From Cystobasidium ongulense (Eukaryota > Basidiomycota > Cystobasidiomycetes > Cystobasidiales > Cystobasidiaceae), in contig BQUP01000002.1 in the NCBI GenBank assembly GCA_022835595.1, positions 1 to 64,000 on the forward strand: a stretch of 64,000 nucleotides of DNA. Direction: 5' to 3'. The translations under genes and the position numbers were made by a program. Shown one piece after another: positions 11,653 to 22,410 of this stretch; positions within the stretch are counted from its first letter, which is position 1; each line of letters starts with the position of its first letter. The notes under the pieces are model-generated. The model had not been told where the DNA came from. It did no database searches and was given only the letters and a program-made list of their open reading frames with translations.

Positions 11653-12345
11653 ATGCCTTCTACAGACGACGCCGCCCCAAAAGAGCCAAGCTCACGAAGA
11701 GCATTGCTCAAGCTTTCAACAGGCGTGCAGACGATCAGCGCAGTCACCTTCTCTGGCTTTCTACTTCTCCATCTCGCCGCACCCATCGGAGCAGGCCTTG
11801 GACTGGATGCAAGCAGCATAATGTTCTTGACGCGCGAATACTACCAAACTCCTCTACTTGAGCCTGTCCTCGTTTGGGGCAGCCTGGGCGCCCATATAGC
11901 CAGCAGCTCCGTTAGAAGAGCTATACTCGGTGTACCAAGGAAGCCGTCGCTTCATTCCGCCACTGGTTGGCTTCTCGTGCCCATGACTTTGGCACATGCC
12001 TTTACGCATCGAATCCTTCCAGCTTGGAAGGGTGTTTCACCCGCTCTACTGTCTTATCAGTATGTCAGCCATGCGCTTATGGAATCGCCCTTCGTTTCAA
12101 TGGCTATATACGGTACTATGGTCCTTGCTATCGTCCATCACGGAATCGCTGGAGCAAGAGCACTCATATCCGGCAGGAGGAAAGCCGCTCGTCTGCCTCA
12201 AGGAGGCTTGGCTGCCACGGGATACGCTCTGCTCATTGGCACTGTGGGTTTAGGTTTAGTTAACCTCAAGAAGGAAGGATCGGAAGTTCCACTTTGGCTA
12301 GCTAAGCGCTACATGGAGGTTTGGGATACAGTATACTTGCGATGA
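11653..12345 (+). CDS. MCP1: MCP1-like mitochondrial membrane protein
   Basis: A single exon of 230 residues with about five hydrophobic segments. An initial hydrophilic part is followed by LLKLSTGVQTISAVTFSGFLLLHLAAPI, then histidines embedded in membrane helices (GAHIASS, MTLAHAFTHR, LAIVHHGIAGAR). This arrangement fits the fungal DUF1691/Mcp1 family. Yeast Mcp1 is a mitochondrial outer membrane protein with a role in lipid homeostasis that suppresses loss of ERMES and Vps13 functions. The conserved histidines resemble the haem-binding four-helix cytochrome b fold, but haem binding here is inference. No intron was detected. Confidence 0.75.
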   Translation: MPSTDDAAPKEPSSRRALLKLSTGVQTISAVTFSGFLLLHLAAPIGAGLGLDASSIMFLTREYYQTPLLEPVLVWGSLGAHIASSSVRRAILGVPRKPSLHSATGWLLVPMTLAHAFTHRILPAWKGVSPALLSYQYVSHALMESPFVSMAIYGTMVLAIVHHGIAGARALISGRRKAARLPQGGLAATGYALLIGTVGLGLVNLKKEGSEVPLWLAKRYMEVWDTVYLR

Positions 12346-12719
12346 TTCTGTCAAGGAAGTATTTTGGGATAGTCATCGCTTGGACTCTGAATACAATGGC
12401 GTTTTATTGTCGCTTCCGATGCCACGACCAGTCGAAGATCACCCGGACCTTCAAGACAACCGATGTGCTAAGCGAAAGGACCGAACATGAGGGGTGCAAC
12501 AGCACAATGTCAGTGACTCATATTATGAGTATACCACGGTGTCAATGACCTCATGTCTGCTCATCTCGAGTAAAGTTTCTCGACGCCGGCCCGAAACGAA
12601 ATCTCCGACATCATCGGGCAGAAACTCATCGGAGGGCTCTTTACCAAAGAGCAGGTACAAGGACGCGAGCGATCCAGCTTTCGCTACTACTCAAATAGTC
12701 ATCCAAAGCCAAAGATGCC
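12346..12719. other. intergenic, no gene seen
   Basis: These 374 nt lie between the MCP1-like stop and the PL14-type start. Short frames on the + strand have no family features. Confidence 0.45.
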
Positions 12720-14311
12720 ATGGGTAGCTTGAAGCTTCTCTGCGCCGTTACTATCGCGAGCCTGGTGCTCCCTAGCCGATCTTTCGTGCGAGCTGCTCCC
12801 CGGCCCTACCCAAGTGCGCAGGGTTATGAGGCCAGATCTTCGGGAAACGAATGCGATCATCAGAATCATGCCCGCTCAATTGGTGAAGTAGCACTGCAGC
12901 ATCCGAATCTAGGTCTAGATGGTCTTCCGCAATCTGGTCTCGGGATAATTGGCAACGTCACCAGCGGTACCGACAATACCGGTTCAATGAATCCAGCAAC
13001 GATAACGACTGCTCAAATGGCAGAGACATTCAATCTTACCTCTCATTGGGAAGCTCCGTTCCCGCCAGCTGGAAGCTCGGTGCAAGCATTCGAGTTCATA
13101 TCCGATAAGTGGCAATTGTGGCATAACAGATTATATGGAGGTGAAGAGGGCAATCTCCATTTCGTTCCGAATCCTTTCACTTCCAGCAATGGTACTTCTA
13201 GCGATGAACAGACGGAAGGGGACGGGGAAGCTGCGTCGACAGTTCTCAAAGTAGATTATCAAACTGGAACATATAGACAAGGAGGACCGAATTCATCAGG
13301 AGGATCAACATTCTTTCCTTTTCCAATGGAGATACAAAATTCATCGACAAGTAAAGCAATATTATTGAAATACGATGTTTCTTTCGATACCAATTTCGAT
13401 TTTGTAAAAGGTGGCAAATTACCTGGAATATTTTATGGTAGTGAAGAAAGGGATTGTTCGGGTGGTAATCTATCTAACGACGCCGAGTGCTTTAGTGTTA
13501 GGATGATGTGGAGAGAGAATGGAATGGGCGAAGGTGGGTTTCGAAGCTTCACGCATTCGTCGACAGTAGCAGGAGTCTAACGTGTTTCCTTCATATAGTC
13601 TACGCGTATCTGCCGACCAGCAATGCGCTTTGTCCAGGACCATCCAATACCACCGATACTACAGCTTCGTCAAGCAGCATTATCAGCAGCAATTCAACCG
13701 ATATAATCTGCAATTCAGACTATGGTACTTCCCTTGGTCGTGGCAAATTTGCGTTCTCAAGAGGATCATACACTTCAATAATGATGTATGTGGCACTGAA
13801 CACTGCTCCAAACGTAAAAGATGGAATTGTGCAGATATGGGCTGGTAACGTGCAAGTTGTCAATATGACAGATCTCATCCTTACTGGAGAGGATGTGTCG
13901 CACAGTAAAGGGACAAATTCCATGAAGTAAGTCTCTCTTGTTCTATGACCGAGCCTCTCTAAACTGAACTAATCCTACTGTGCGCAGGGTATTCTTCTCT
14001 ACTTTCTTTGGAGGATCTACGCCTGAGTGGGCGTCTCGAGTCGATACGTCCACCTACTTCCGCGATCTAGAAGTAAGGACTTCTTTGATATTCCTCCGTC
14101 GCAGCATGTACAGAAGCTGATGAGTATTTTACGCTCGCAGATCTATACCAACGGGCCATCATCTACTTCAGGAGCGGGACTGGACAAAGCCCTTTCGAAT
14201 AGAGACAGCGATGAGAAGAGCCACGCTCCACCAAGCCTGTACGATCGCTCCCATGCTGTTGCAGTCATGATGTGCTACACATTGGCTATACTCGCTGCTT
14301 TATATCTGTAG
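12720..14311 (+). CDS. GPI-anchored polysaccharide lyase family 14-type protein
   Basis: Four exons (12720-13533, 13599-13926, 13988-14072, 14141-14311) give 465 residues. A signal peptide (MGSLKLLCAVTIASLVL) leads into a glycosylation-rich linker and a beta-rich domain. Domain hallmarks include YDVSFDTNFDFVKGGKLPG, CSGGNLSNDAECFSVRMMWRENG, VYAYLP, then FFSTFFGGSTPEW and YFRDLEIYT. These match my memory of the fungal PL14 (alginate/glucuronate lyase-like) family. The C-terminus has a small-residue, hydrophobic tail (VAVMMCYTLAILAALYL) after a hydrophilic stretch, typical of a GPI attachment signal. It should sit on the plasma membrane or wall, acting on an acidic glycan. The substrate is unknown. 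Confidence 0.85.
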
Positions 14312-14812
14312 ACTCTTATTCCAACAGTAGGAGAGGAGAAGGTAAAGGTGAACATGTATACTGTGTATCCGACTAGTTGATTGTCTGCTTTTGCGTACGA
14401 CAGAGTGCAACAGATACACAGATATCTGACACAGCTGTGGAGCACAATGCAGTACTGGAGGCGGCTCGATGTGCGCGTAATAGCCGTTTATTTCTGTATC
14501 TAGCTCGAGTTGAACCAAGCTTTGCCTTCTTGCCCTTGTCCGAGGCAGAGATGCTAGTTCTTCGTTTACCAGTGGTCATGGGAGAAGCATGAGACATGTT
14601 GGAAGCAGTATTCCTGACCTGCTGCGGGGTGTTGAGAACAATGATATACGCGAAACGCGTCTCTAAGAGCTGTACAATGCGAATGATCGGCTAGAGGACT
14701 AGAAGGTGAAGCGGTGACATGGAAAAGACACAGGCAAGGAAGACCTCGAAGCGGCTACTCGGATCTATCATCAGCTTACAACTGACTATACAACCAAGCT
14801 ACATGGGCTGGC
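14312..14812. other. intergenic; one weak minus-strand open frame
   Basis: These 501 nt separate the PL14-type gene from the Ser/Thr-rich membrane protein. A minus-strand frame from an ATG at 14597 to 14373 encodes a basic 74-residue peptide (start MSHASPMTTGKRR). It has no recognised domain, so I do not call it a gene. A missing first exon of the downstream gene could also lie here. Confidence 0.35.
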
Positions 14813-17800
14813 ATGCGACTCGCGGCGAGGCAGGCAGAAGCTGCTTCTGAAAGTACGAATAGCGGTGATAATGGTGGCGAGAATACTTCTGGACAGGAAG
14901 ACGAGCGGCAGCAAGAGCAGGAGAATGGACAGGATGGCACTCAGCAAGATGGGCAGCTGTTTGATTCATCGTCATCGATAGGTAGGTTTTCCCTCCCATC
15001 CATTTCCATTTCATCCTGCTTTCAACAATGCCATGGCTGTCAGAAGCTTCCGGAGTGCATGTGCCTTGAAGAGTGGCAGAGAGCTCTTCGTTATCTCCAT
15101 ACTTGCAGCCATGCTATGCTCGATGATGGCATACTCGACCATCCTATCACACTTCCAGCAGCACAGTTGACCTGAGTAGCTGGCACCGTCCTCACAACTC
15201 TCTCATCACCCACACTCGTACTCGTCAACACAATCCTAACTTGGTGCATTTTCATGGGCATCATTACGCAGACAGCGGCAGTACCTCACAAGACACATCC
15301 AGTCTAGGCTCTCCTTCTAGTAGCAGTTCGAATCAAGATCCTACACCTTCTTCATCGGCAGGAGACTCGGGCAGTCCAACTGCAAATCCCACTGGGACTG
15401 GTTCCCAAAGTGAAGATAGCGAATACACGCCCGACACTTCAGACACATCGCAGGACAGCGCAATAGAAGAGACAAACTCGTCATCATCATCATATACACC
15501 TCGACCGACTACTACTTCGGAGTCTCTCTCGTCCTCTCCTACCACCATGGATCAGTCGTCTACAAGCGACGATAACAATAGTGGGCCAATTCATACAACA
15601 ATCAGAACAAGGACTGCCTACTGACATAGAAATACTATAACCATCACAGTTCCCTCTCCGACTTCTTCCACTTCTGATACTCCCACACCACAGCCCGATT
15701 CAAGTGAGTCTTTGCTCGTCCATTTCAGCTTTGGCCGTTTCCCTGCCATCGCAGCGGTGGCGTCGAGAAGATTCAAAGAGCCGGTCGCTGCAAGATGTCG
15801 CGTCTTGAAGTCAGAGAAGAGGTATACTAATACAGGTTTGCTCTATCCGTCCTTTGCTTTTGTCTCATCTTCAGGCACGAGCAGTCCCACAGATCCCACT
15901 TCAGACACAAGCACGACATCCGACCCCACGCCTACTTCAGATACCAAAACAACAGAGGAGTCGACTACTTCTGAATCTACTTCTGAACCCACTTCCTTCC
16001 CTGGAACTGCCTCCGAATCCACATCCGAGTCGTCTACGGACGTTCCAACAACGTCTTCGATATCGACTACTGAAGTTTCGTCACCAACGGTCTCACAATT
16101 ACGATCTGCTTCCACGAATTTCGAAGACGTAACTCCAAGTATGACTTCAACGCTTACCTTTGCCTCGCCTTCGGCATTAGCGTCTGGTTCTGAACCTGTC
16201 TCGTCTAATGCGATATCAAACGGGGACTCATCAACGTCACCGGCGAATCAACAGGCTCTCGGCAGTATTTCATCTTCTTCAAATATAGCATTAGGTGATC
16301 AGTTAGCCACGACTGTATCACCAGCCGTCAAAATCAATGCTTCTCCGTCTATAACACATGATATCGAGCCCTCCAGTACAGATGAGAGTGGTAATAATGA
16401 TGGTGGAAATGCTAATTCAAATAGTAGAGATCCTTCTTTGAACGGAGCGGGTGATGGAAGTTCTCAAAATAGTAAAATGATTGGTGGAACAGTAGCTGGT
16501 ATCATTGCTGCTATTGTCATTATCGTCTTTGTCGTCTGGCTGATAGGAAAGGTGAGCGTTTTTCCACCATATCTATGATGTAGCAAGAGGGGAACGAACT
16601 GACCTGTATGGGCATCTGTAGCGTCGGCGGCAGAAGTTCGTCAAACCTGTAGTAGAACGAATGCACGCTAGCGGAAGCGGCTATTCCCTTCCTAGCATGT
16701 TGAATGGACCGGGATCTGGTTCAGGGTCAGGTTCAGGGGGAGCAACTCCAGCAACATCATCGCTCGGTCATGTGATATTGACAGCTACTAGACGTCGCTC
16801 AAGAGCTTTTAGCATTGAATCTGCTTCCATCTATGACCACGTCGACATTAGCCCTGAAGCAACGCAAAAGATGGAGAATACGGGCGAAATGAGCCAAGTT
16901 GCGCCTTTGAGAACTCTCAGTGGTGGAGATCAAGATGCTAGCTTCCTACCTGGTGGAGCGGCTCCACATCTGTATCGTACTTTATATGGTATGGGTGATA
17001 GATCAGCTCAAGCAGGTAACGGGTACGACACATACTCCAATACAGGATATAATCCAACCGGAATGATAGGAGCGAATTCATCAACGCGTATGACAGCTAC
17101 AAAACATCATCAACAGATACCCAGCGCTTCCAGCTTTGGTTCACATCACATGCTCGATTCTCAAATGCACAACTCTGCGGAATATCAGAATTCGCAGCAT
17201 GAATATAGCTATGCTTATGATGGATTAGCTTCCGCTGCTCTTGCTTCCTCAACTTCTTCTACGTCATTCCAAGGTCAGCAAGCGTCCCAGAATAAGTTCT
17301 ACCAGAATGCACAACACGCTTCACCGACGAGGGAAGTACTTGTTCCCAGCTTGGTGAAGAGCGATTCTAGACATGCTATTGGGTCTCCGTTCGATGATGA
17401 GGAAGAGTTGCATGGATCGAATCCTATGCCTCATTCTCCCACTATGACTCCTACTCTCTTACAACGCCGTACCACCGATCCATTCAGCAATAAACATTCT
17501 TTGAGAGTCATCAATGTAGATCGTAACAAGGAACCAGGAACTCCATCTAGTAGCACCATCGGCGATGATGATGCGCCTGTAGCAGCGACTCCAAGACTTC
17601 TTCAGCGACAAAATGAAGAAAGCAGGCCTTTCTCGAATTGGTCTTCTATAGCTCCTTCAAGAGCAAGTACATCAACAATGTCAGATGCTTATTCAACTTT
17701 CCATTTCGACTCACCCGCTGTTGGTGGTGGTGGTAACTATAATGGTTTCGGTGATGGGGGAAGGATCAGTAGAGGTGATTCTTTAGATGCCAATAGGAGA

Positions 17801-17923
17801 CTGAGATTAGATCATACCTCCAACTTCAAAAGATCTAGTAGCTCATTAGAATTCGTCACGCAGGAAGGAGAGATACTCACTCCTAGACAAGTTAATGACG
17901 TTGGGTTTTTCAGAGAAGTTTAG
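14813..17923 (+). CDS. Ser/Thr-rich single-pass membrane protein, possible wall sensor
   Basis: Five exons (14813-14981, 15272-15580, 15650-15703, 15875-16551, 16622-17923) join in frame to 836 residues. About 375 residues are Ser, Thr, Asp and Asn rich, typical of an O-glycosylated stalk. A membrane span follows (GTVAGIIAAIVIIVFVVWLIG) with a stop-transfer KRRRQKF, then a 434-residue low-complexity cytosolic tail. No folded domain is recognised. The shape resembles fungal Mid2/Wsc-type stress sensors or signalling mucins, but a cysteine-rich WSC domain is absent. The chosen start (MRLAARQ) has no signal peptide, so a leader exon upstream is probably missing. The 290-nt first intron is unusually long here and may hide another exon. 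Confidence 0.68.
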
Positions 17924-18704
17924 AAGAGTCAATCATAATTCATTGAAGCACTCGTTCTCAAAGACGGACACTATCAGTTTCCCTTCTTCTTTACAATTCC
18001 ACTACCACTATCGTTCAATCACAGTTTAATTAATACAGTCACTTATACGAACTATAAGCGTTTCAAAGAGAAATCATTTGCAAACACACTCTTTTCCTTT
18101 TTTCCTTAGATTTTAATTCTGTCAGCATCAAGTTTCCATCTTAGAACAATTCGTAGGTCTTTCGTTCTTCTCTCGGTTTGGTTTACTCTCTGTTTACCCT
18201 AAAATGCCTACTGTGCCGCAAATGCAATTTGTGGAGGCGACTCTGTAACATAGCTTTTCTATTCTTCTCATAACGCTTGTCATTATTAGAGGCGCAGGCT
18301 GTGAGGCGGAATCGGTAGATTCAAATCACCGATCTATCAAACGTAATCTGAAGAAAGAGCTGGAGCTTGCTAGCTTGTCTCGCATAGTGTTCGCCCAGTA
18401 TGGACTCCACTTGATGGGTCTACTGTTCCAGGCAAGGTGGCGAACCAGTACAGCAGCTCATGGAAACTGGCAGTAGCTCGTTCGGTCTTTTGGATGGATA
18501 TGTGCTGCTAACAGGACTGTGCATCGTTGGAGTGACCTGCTTGGGGCTTCTTTCGCCTGCAAACAAAGTCGTCCAGGTTGACTTCGCTCCATCATCTTCA
18601 TCCACCATGGCACTCGCTCGATCATCCAGCGTGAGTCCAGCATGTCATTCCAGTCGTGCAGGCAAGGGAAGAACAGCAGCTGATGCATGCTGTGTTGCAT
18701 CGCG
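17924..18704. other. intergenic, no gene seen
   Basis: These 781 nt follow the membrane protein gene and precede SF3b p14. The first 300 nt are AT-rich and look like 3' UTR. Small overlapping frames near 18420-18760 on both strands lack domains. A GATTCAAATC stretch near 18320 suggested a tRNA T-loop, but the flanks do not pair. Confidence 0.45.
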
Positions 18705-19392
18705 ATGCAGGGGAGGATACCTCCAGACGTCAACCGCATACTCTACGTGAAGAACCTGTCTTTCAAGACGAATGGAGAGGTGAGCAGCAGGCGAGCTTCC
18801 CAGCCAGAGTCGACTCGTGCAACTGACTGACGACGCTGTGTTTGTCATAGGATTGTAAGGCTTCGCTGGATGACGCTGTTACTCAGTTGCAATATCTTAC
18901 TACCCGCAACTTGCTCCCACAGTATACGAACTCTTTGGACGTTATGGCGGTATCAGGCAGATTCGGATAGGCAACTCACAAAAGACAAGAGGGACAGCAT
19001 TCGTAGTGTATGAGGACATCTTTGATGTAAGTTGGCTCGACTCTACGTAGCTTGTAGCCTTGTTCATTGTTTGCTTTACTGCCGTGTTCTACAGGCCAAG
19101 AATGCCTTCGACAACTTGAACGGTTTCCATCTGCAAGATCGATATCTAGTCGGTAAGCCCAGCTCATGATTTACCACCTAAGCCTTCTCAAGCCGTCATA
19201 CTGAGAAATCCTCATTCCTCAGTCCTCTATCATGCTTCATCGAAGACAGGCGTAAAGGCAGATCTAGCGAGGCGTGAGGCCGAACTCGAGGCGAAAAAGA
19301 AGGCATTCGGTAGGGAGCTCTTTACGTTACGTTGCTTCAGACCTAAAGGCTGAATCTGTCCACTTTATGCAGACATAAAAGATGAGCAATAA
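18705..19392 (+). CDS. SF3B6: splicing factor SF3b subunit p14 (SF3B6)
   Basis: p14 is the small RRM protein of U2 snRNP that contacts SF3b155 and lies close to the branch-point adenosine. Six exons (18705-18779, 18851-18854, 18923-19026, 19095-19152, 19223-19309, 19373-19392) encode 115 residues. Diagnostic sequence: [17 protein letters not shown] (RNP2), [37 protein letters not shown] (RNP1) and RYLVVLYH. The ATG gives the short leader MQGR before IPPDV. The second exon is only four nucleotides (GATT) and is needed to restore the conserved DLYELFG frame. The C-terminal exon is the shakiest; a competing acceptor at 19340 would make an intron of only 31 nt. Confidence 0.9.
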
Positions 19393-19574
19393 CGCAAGAG
19401 TCAATATCCGCTTCACATCCTGTCTTCTGCGCTTTTCTTATGTACCGGTTGGCTGTGCCTTGTTGCGATAATCATGTTACAGCTTTGTACTTCTACTGTA
19501 TCTACCAAGACAAAATATCGATTTAAAAGGCTACAAGCATCATTTCATTGATGTCTGCTGTTCAAGACAAACCA

Positions 19575-21927
19575 TTACGGCCTATAATCAGGCCTCAAAA
19601 AGATTTTGATCGTTCCGCCTCTACTGATCGTTACTACCATGTTCGATAAGAAGGTAATCCCGGCCAACAACTCATTCGAAATCGGCTTCACTGTCACAGG
19701 TTGTAAACCTGGTACTTCACCTCGTGGAGCTGCGCGATGCCATAGTGGATTCTCGCGCTCGACTGCTCCAGTGCTAGGAAGATGGCCAGATGACTCTGTA
19801 GTCTTCCGCCGCGACAGAGAGAGCGTCGACATGGCTGCTGTAGATTGTCGTCGATGGTGCACAACCTGGTGAACAGTACAAATTAGCCGAACGTACAGGC
19901 TGCATCCGCTACTATCCGCTTACCTGATGTCCATGTAAATGGTGACCTTTCGGCCGTTGCAAAGCAGCACTAGACAAATCCCACAATATAAGTTTGCAGT
20001 CTTCGCTGACGCTCGCGAAGCGTTGTGTCCGCGAGTCACATCGCCACGGATCGAAAGACAGGCCAGTCAAGAATGATGAATGACCTTCGCAGCGAGCTAC
20101 TATCCGTTGTTCGAACGGGGACCAGACGCATGCAAGGTCATCTTGTCCTCCCGTCAACACAAAACGACCGTCTGGAGACCAGTTGACACAGGTGAGCGCG
20201 CCAAAGTAGCCTTGAAACGTGTCGAGCAGCCGCTGTGAGGAGCATTCGATGATTCGTAGGCAGCCATCTTCGCTTGTCACCGCGCAGTATTGATCGTCTG
20301 GTGACATTGCAAAGTCTAATCAACGCATTAAATTAAGTTAGTTGCCATCTCGGACAAAGTGCAAGGGGGAACGTTCCTCACCCGTGAGAGCCTTCCGTGA
20401 CACCTTCCAGTGCGCAATGGGATTAAGCCTGTTCGAGTTGCTTTTCTTGTCCACTTGAGGCGGCGCTACCGTTACTACTATATCATCGGTGTATTCTTCT
20501 GGCGGTAGAGGCATATGTGAACCATGTCTCCGTGGCTGTCTTTCACCATTTGTCCTGAAGGAGAATCCGCTCCCCCCTCCATGTGTGCCTAGATGGCCTT
20601 CTTCGCTATTGTAATCCTGCAACATGCTGTCTCCACCTGTGTCTACCCTTGTCAGAGTTGGCTTGGTCGACTGCAGTACCGCGCCTGGCTCGGGCGCCAG
20701 GCCAGCAGTGGGTACAAAGCCATTTGGATCTTCCTTGTCCTTATCCCAGAACGCAATACATCCGTCTTGAAAAGCAGAGGCGAAAATCTGGTCGCCATGC
20801 AGCCATTGTAGCTTTTTTACTGGCGATGTAGACACGTATGTGGCTGCATTCTGCTTTGTTCCAGTTTGAGAGGTGGGAGCGATTGGGTCCTTGTTGTACC
20901 TGGTATACCGACCGGAGAAGACCTCTACCCAGATGATATCGCCGGTGTGAAAGCCTATCAGGAGGTCCATACGTTCATGAGACAAGGTAGAGTAGTTTAT
21001 AGCTGTACAGGTGGGTGTAGCAGCGAAAGCAAGCCTGGCCACTGGATCTCTAAACTTGGCACGTGGACTGATATCTGATATGAAAGTGGCTTTGGGCGTT
21101 GTAAAGATCGCAAAGGTAACCTCTCGCGCCTCTTGACCTTGCCATATCTTATCCGCCCTTCCACTAAAGGGCAGACCTTCGTAGGATTTGACAAAGTTCG
21201 AGCTTGTACCTCGGAAAGCACTCTTAGGCTTGGATGTGGATGGTCCTGGTGCGGCTCCACTGTTGTTGTTGTTTCCCAAGGATGGTAGTGGCATTGAGCT
21301 CATCGAGGGAAGCGACATAAGAGGCCGCCGCCGCGAGCTAGCGGGGGAGTGGCCGGTTGCATTAGTATTGCTACCTTGCTGGCCGTTGTTATCGTAGGAA
21401 GACCCAGAATGCGATGAAGAAGCTTGGTCGTCCAGTGGTTGGCCGTTCCCACTCAGTACTGAATTGCTAAGATTAGAGGGACCCGGTGTGTTGCTTTGGT
21501 ATAGATCTTGCATTTGCGTTGTTGAAGCATCTCTACTGCGAGCGGCTCGTTGCGAATTGCCGAGACCTAGCAGACCGGAGCCGCCTCCAGATGATGACGC
21601 AGCGGGGAAAGTGATCACAGCGACCGACAGAGATGCTGGAAATTCATTCGTAGAGCTGGCTAGTGCTGCTGCTGCCGCTGCTGCTGCGGCAGGTGTGGTT
21701 GGATTCCCGCCAGGTGTTGCCGGCGTCACTGGGACGGGAGGGCTCACTTCGTATGCGAGAAGATAGTCTCCCTCCGGACTACGTGGACGAGGTCAGCAAC
21801 GGCATATAGAAGGTGTAGGGATGACGTAGACTCACGAGCTGAAGCTGCTCTGCGCATTGAGTGCGACTGCAGGATAGGGAATCCCACGATCATCGACGTT
21901 GACGGCGGTTGAGCCGCGACGAAGCAT
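19575..21927 (-). CDS. creC: CreC/WDR20-like WD40 protein
   Basis: Four exons (21927-21836, 21778-20382, 20315-19924, 19865-19575) give 723 residues. The N-terminal part has Ser/Gly/Ala-rich stretches, including an eight-alanine run. Core hallmarks are SNFVKSYEGLPFSGRADKIWQG, LLIGFHTGDIIWVEVFSGRYTRYNKD, then WD repeats with DFAMSPDDQYCAVTSEDG, YFGALTCVNWSPDGRF and SEDCKLILWDL, and the tail LAGITFLSNMVVTISRGG. In Aspergillus, CreC stabilises the deubiquitinase CreB and takes part in carbon catabolite repression; animal relatives are WDR20. A cytosolic or nuclear partner of a USP12/46-type deubiquitinase is the likely role. The gene is tail-to-tail with SF3B6, 182 nt apart. Confidence 0.9.
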
Positions 21928-22410
21928 GGCAGCGGTAGTTCCAGGCGGAGAGGAGACGAATCACAGTTGAGAAATACAGCAATTAGACAGCATCGTGCAT
22001 CAGCATGATTCAGCTGCCATCGCGGCTGTCATGAGAGAGAAAGACGGAGGTACGGAGCGTGATCGGGTCGGTCCGCAGCGCTAGCATGATGCTGGCAGAG
22101 TAACCCAATGTATAGCACAATGAAAAGGTCTCGCTCTGAGAGGCAAAGCGACCGAGATACCGGTGGGCAGAGCTGTCAATCACCTTTAAATCTATGTATT
22201 GACACTGCGCTCAATCTAAAAGAAACACTGCGATGCGTTCCAGCGGACAATAAATACGACAGCTGTGATGATGAAGCACGAACTAAACCTGTTAAACATA
22301 AACTCACTAATCTCCAACTTCAACTTGGCTAAATATAGTTACTATTATCACAAACCAGTGTCCATTGATCCATCCAACAGACATATAATCAATGTGTGTG
22401 CGAAAAGGGA
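21928..22410. other. intergenic, no gene seen
   Basis: These 483 nt lie between the CreC-like start and the SCAP stop. The section at 22180-22400 is AT-rich and resembles 3' UTR of the SCAP gene. No coding frame is supportable. Confidence 0.45.

Noticed and set aside
14373-14597. 74-residue basic open frame on the minus strand (MSHASPMTTGKRR start)
   Set aside because: It begins with ATG and has a lysine/arginine-rich start, but no domain or clear splice partner, and the opposite strand is also open. It could be chance in a promoter region.
18290-18350. Possible tRNA T-loop (GATTCAAATC)
   Set aside because: The flanking bases do not form a five-pair T-stem and no acceptor or anticodon stem could be placed.
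19310-19340. Alternative last intron of SF3b p14 ending at 19340
   Set aside because: It would be only 31 nt long, well below any other intron here; the 63-nt alternative is preferred.
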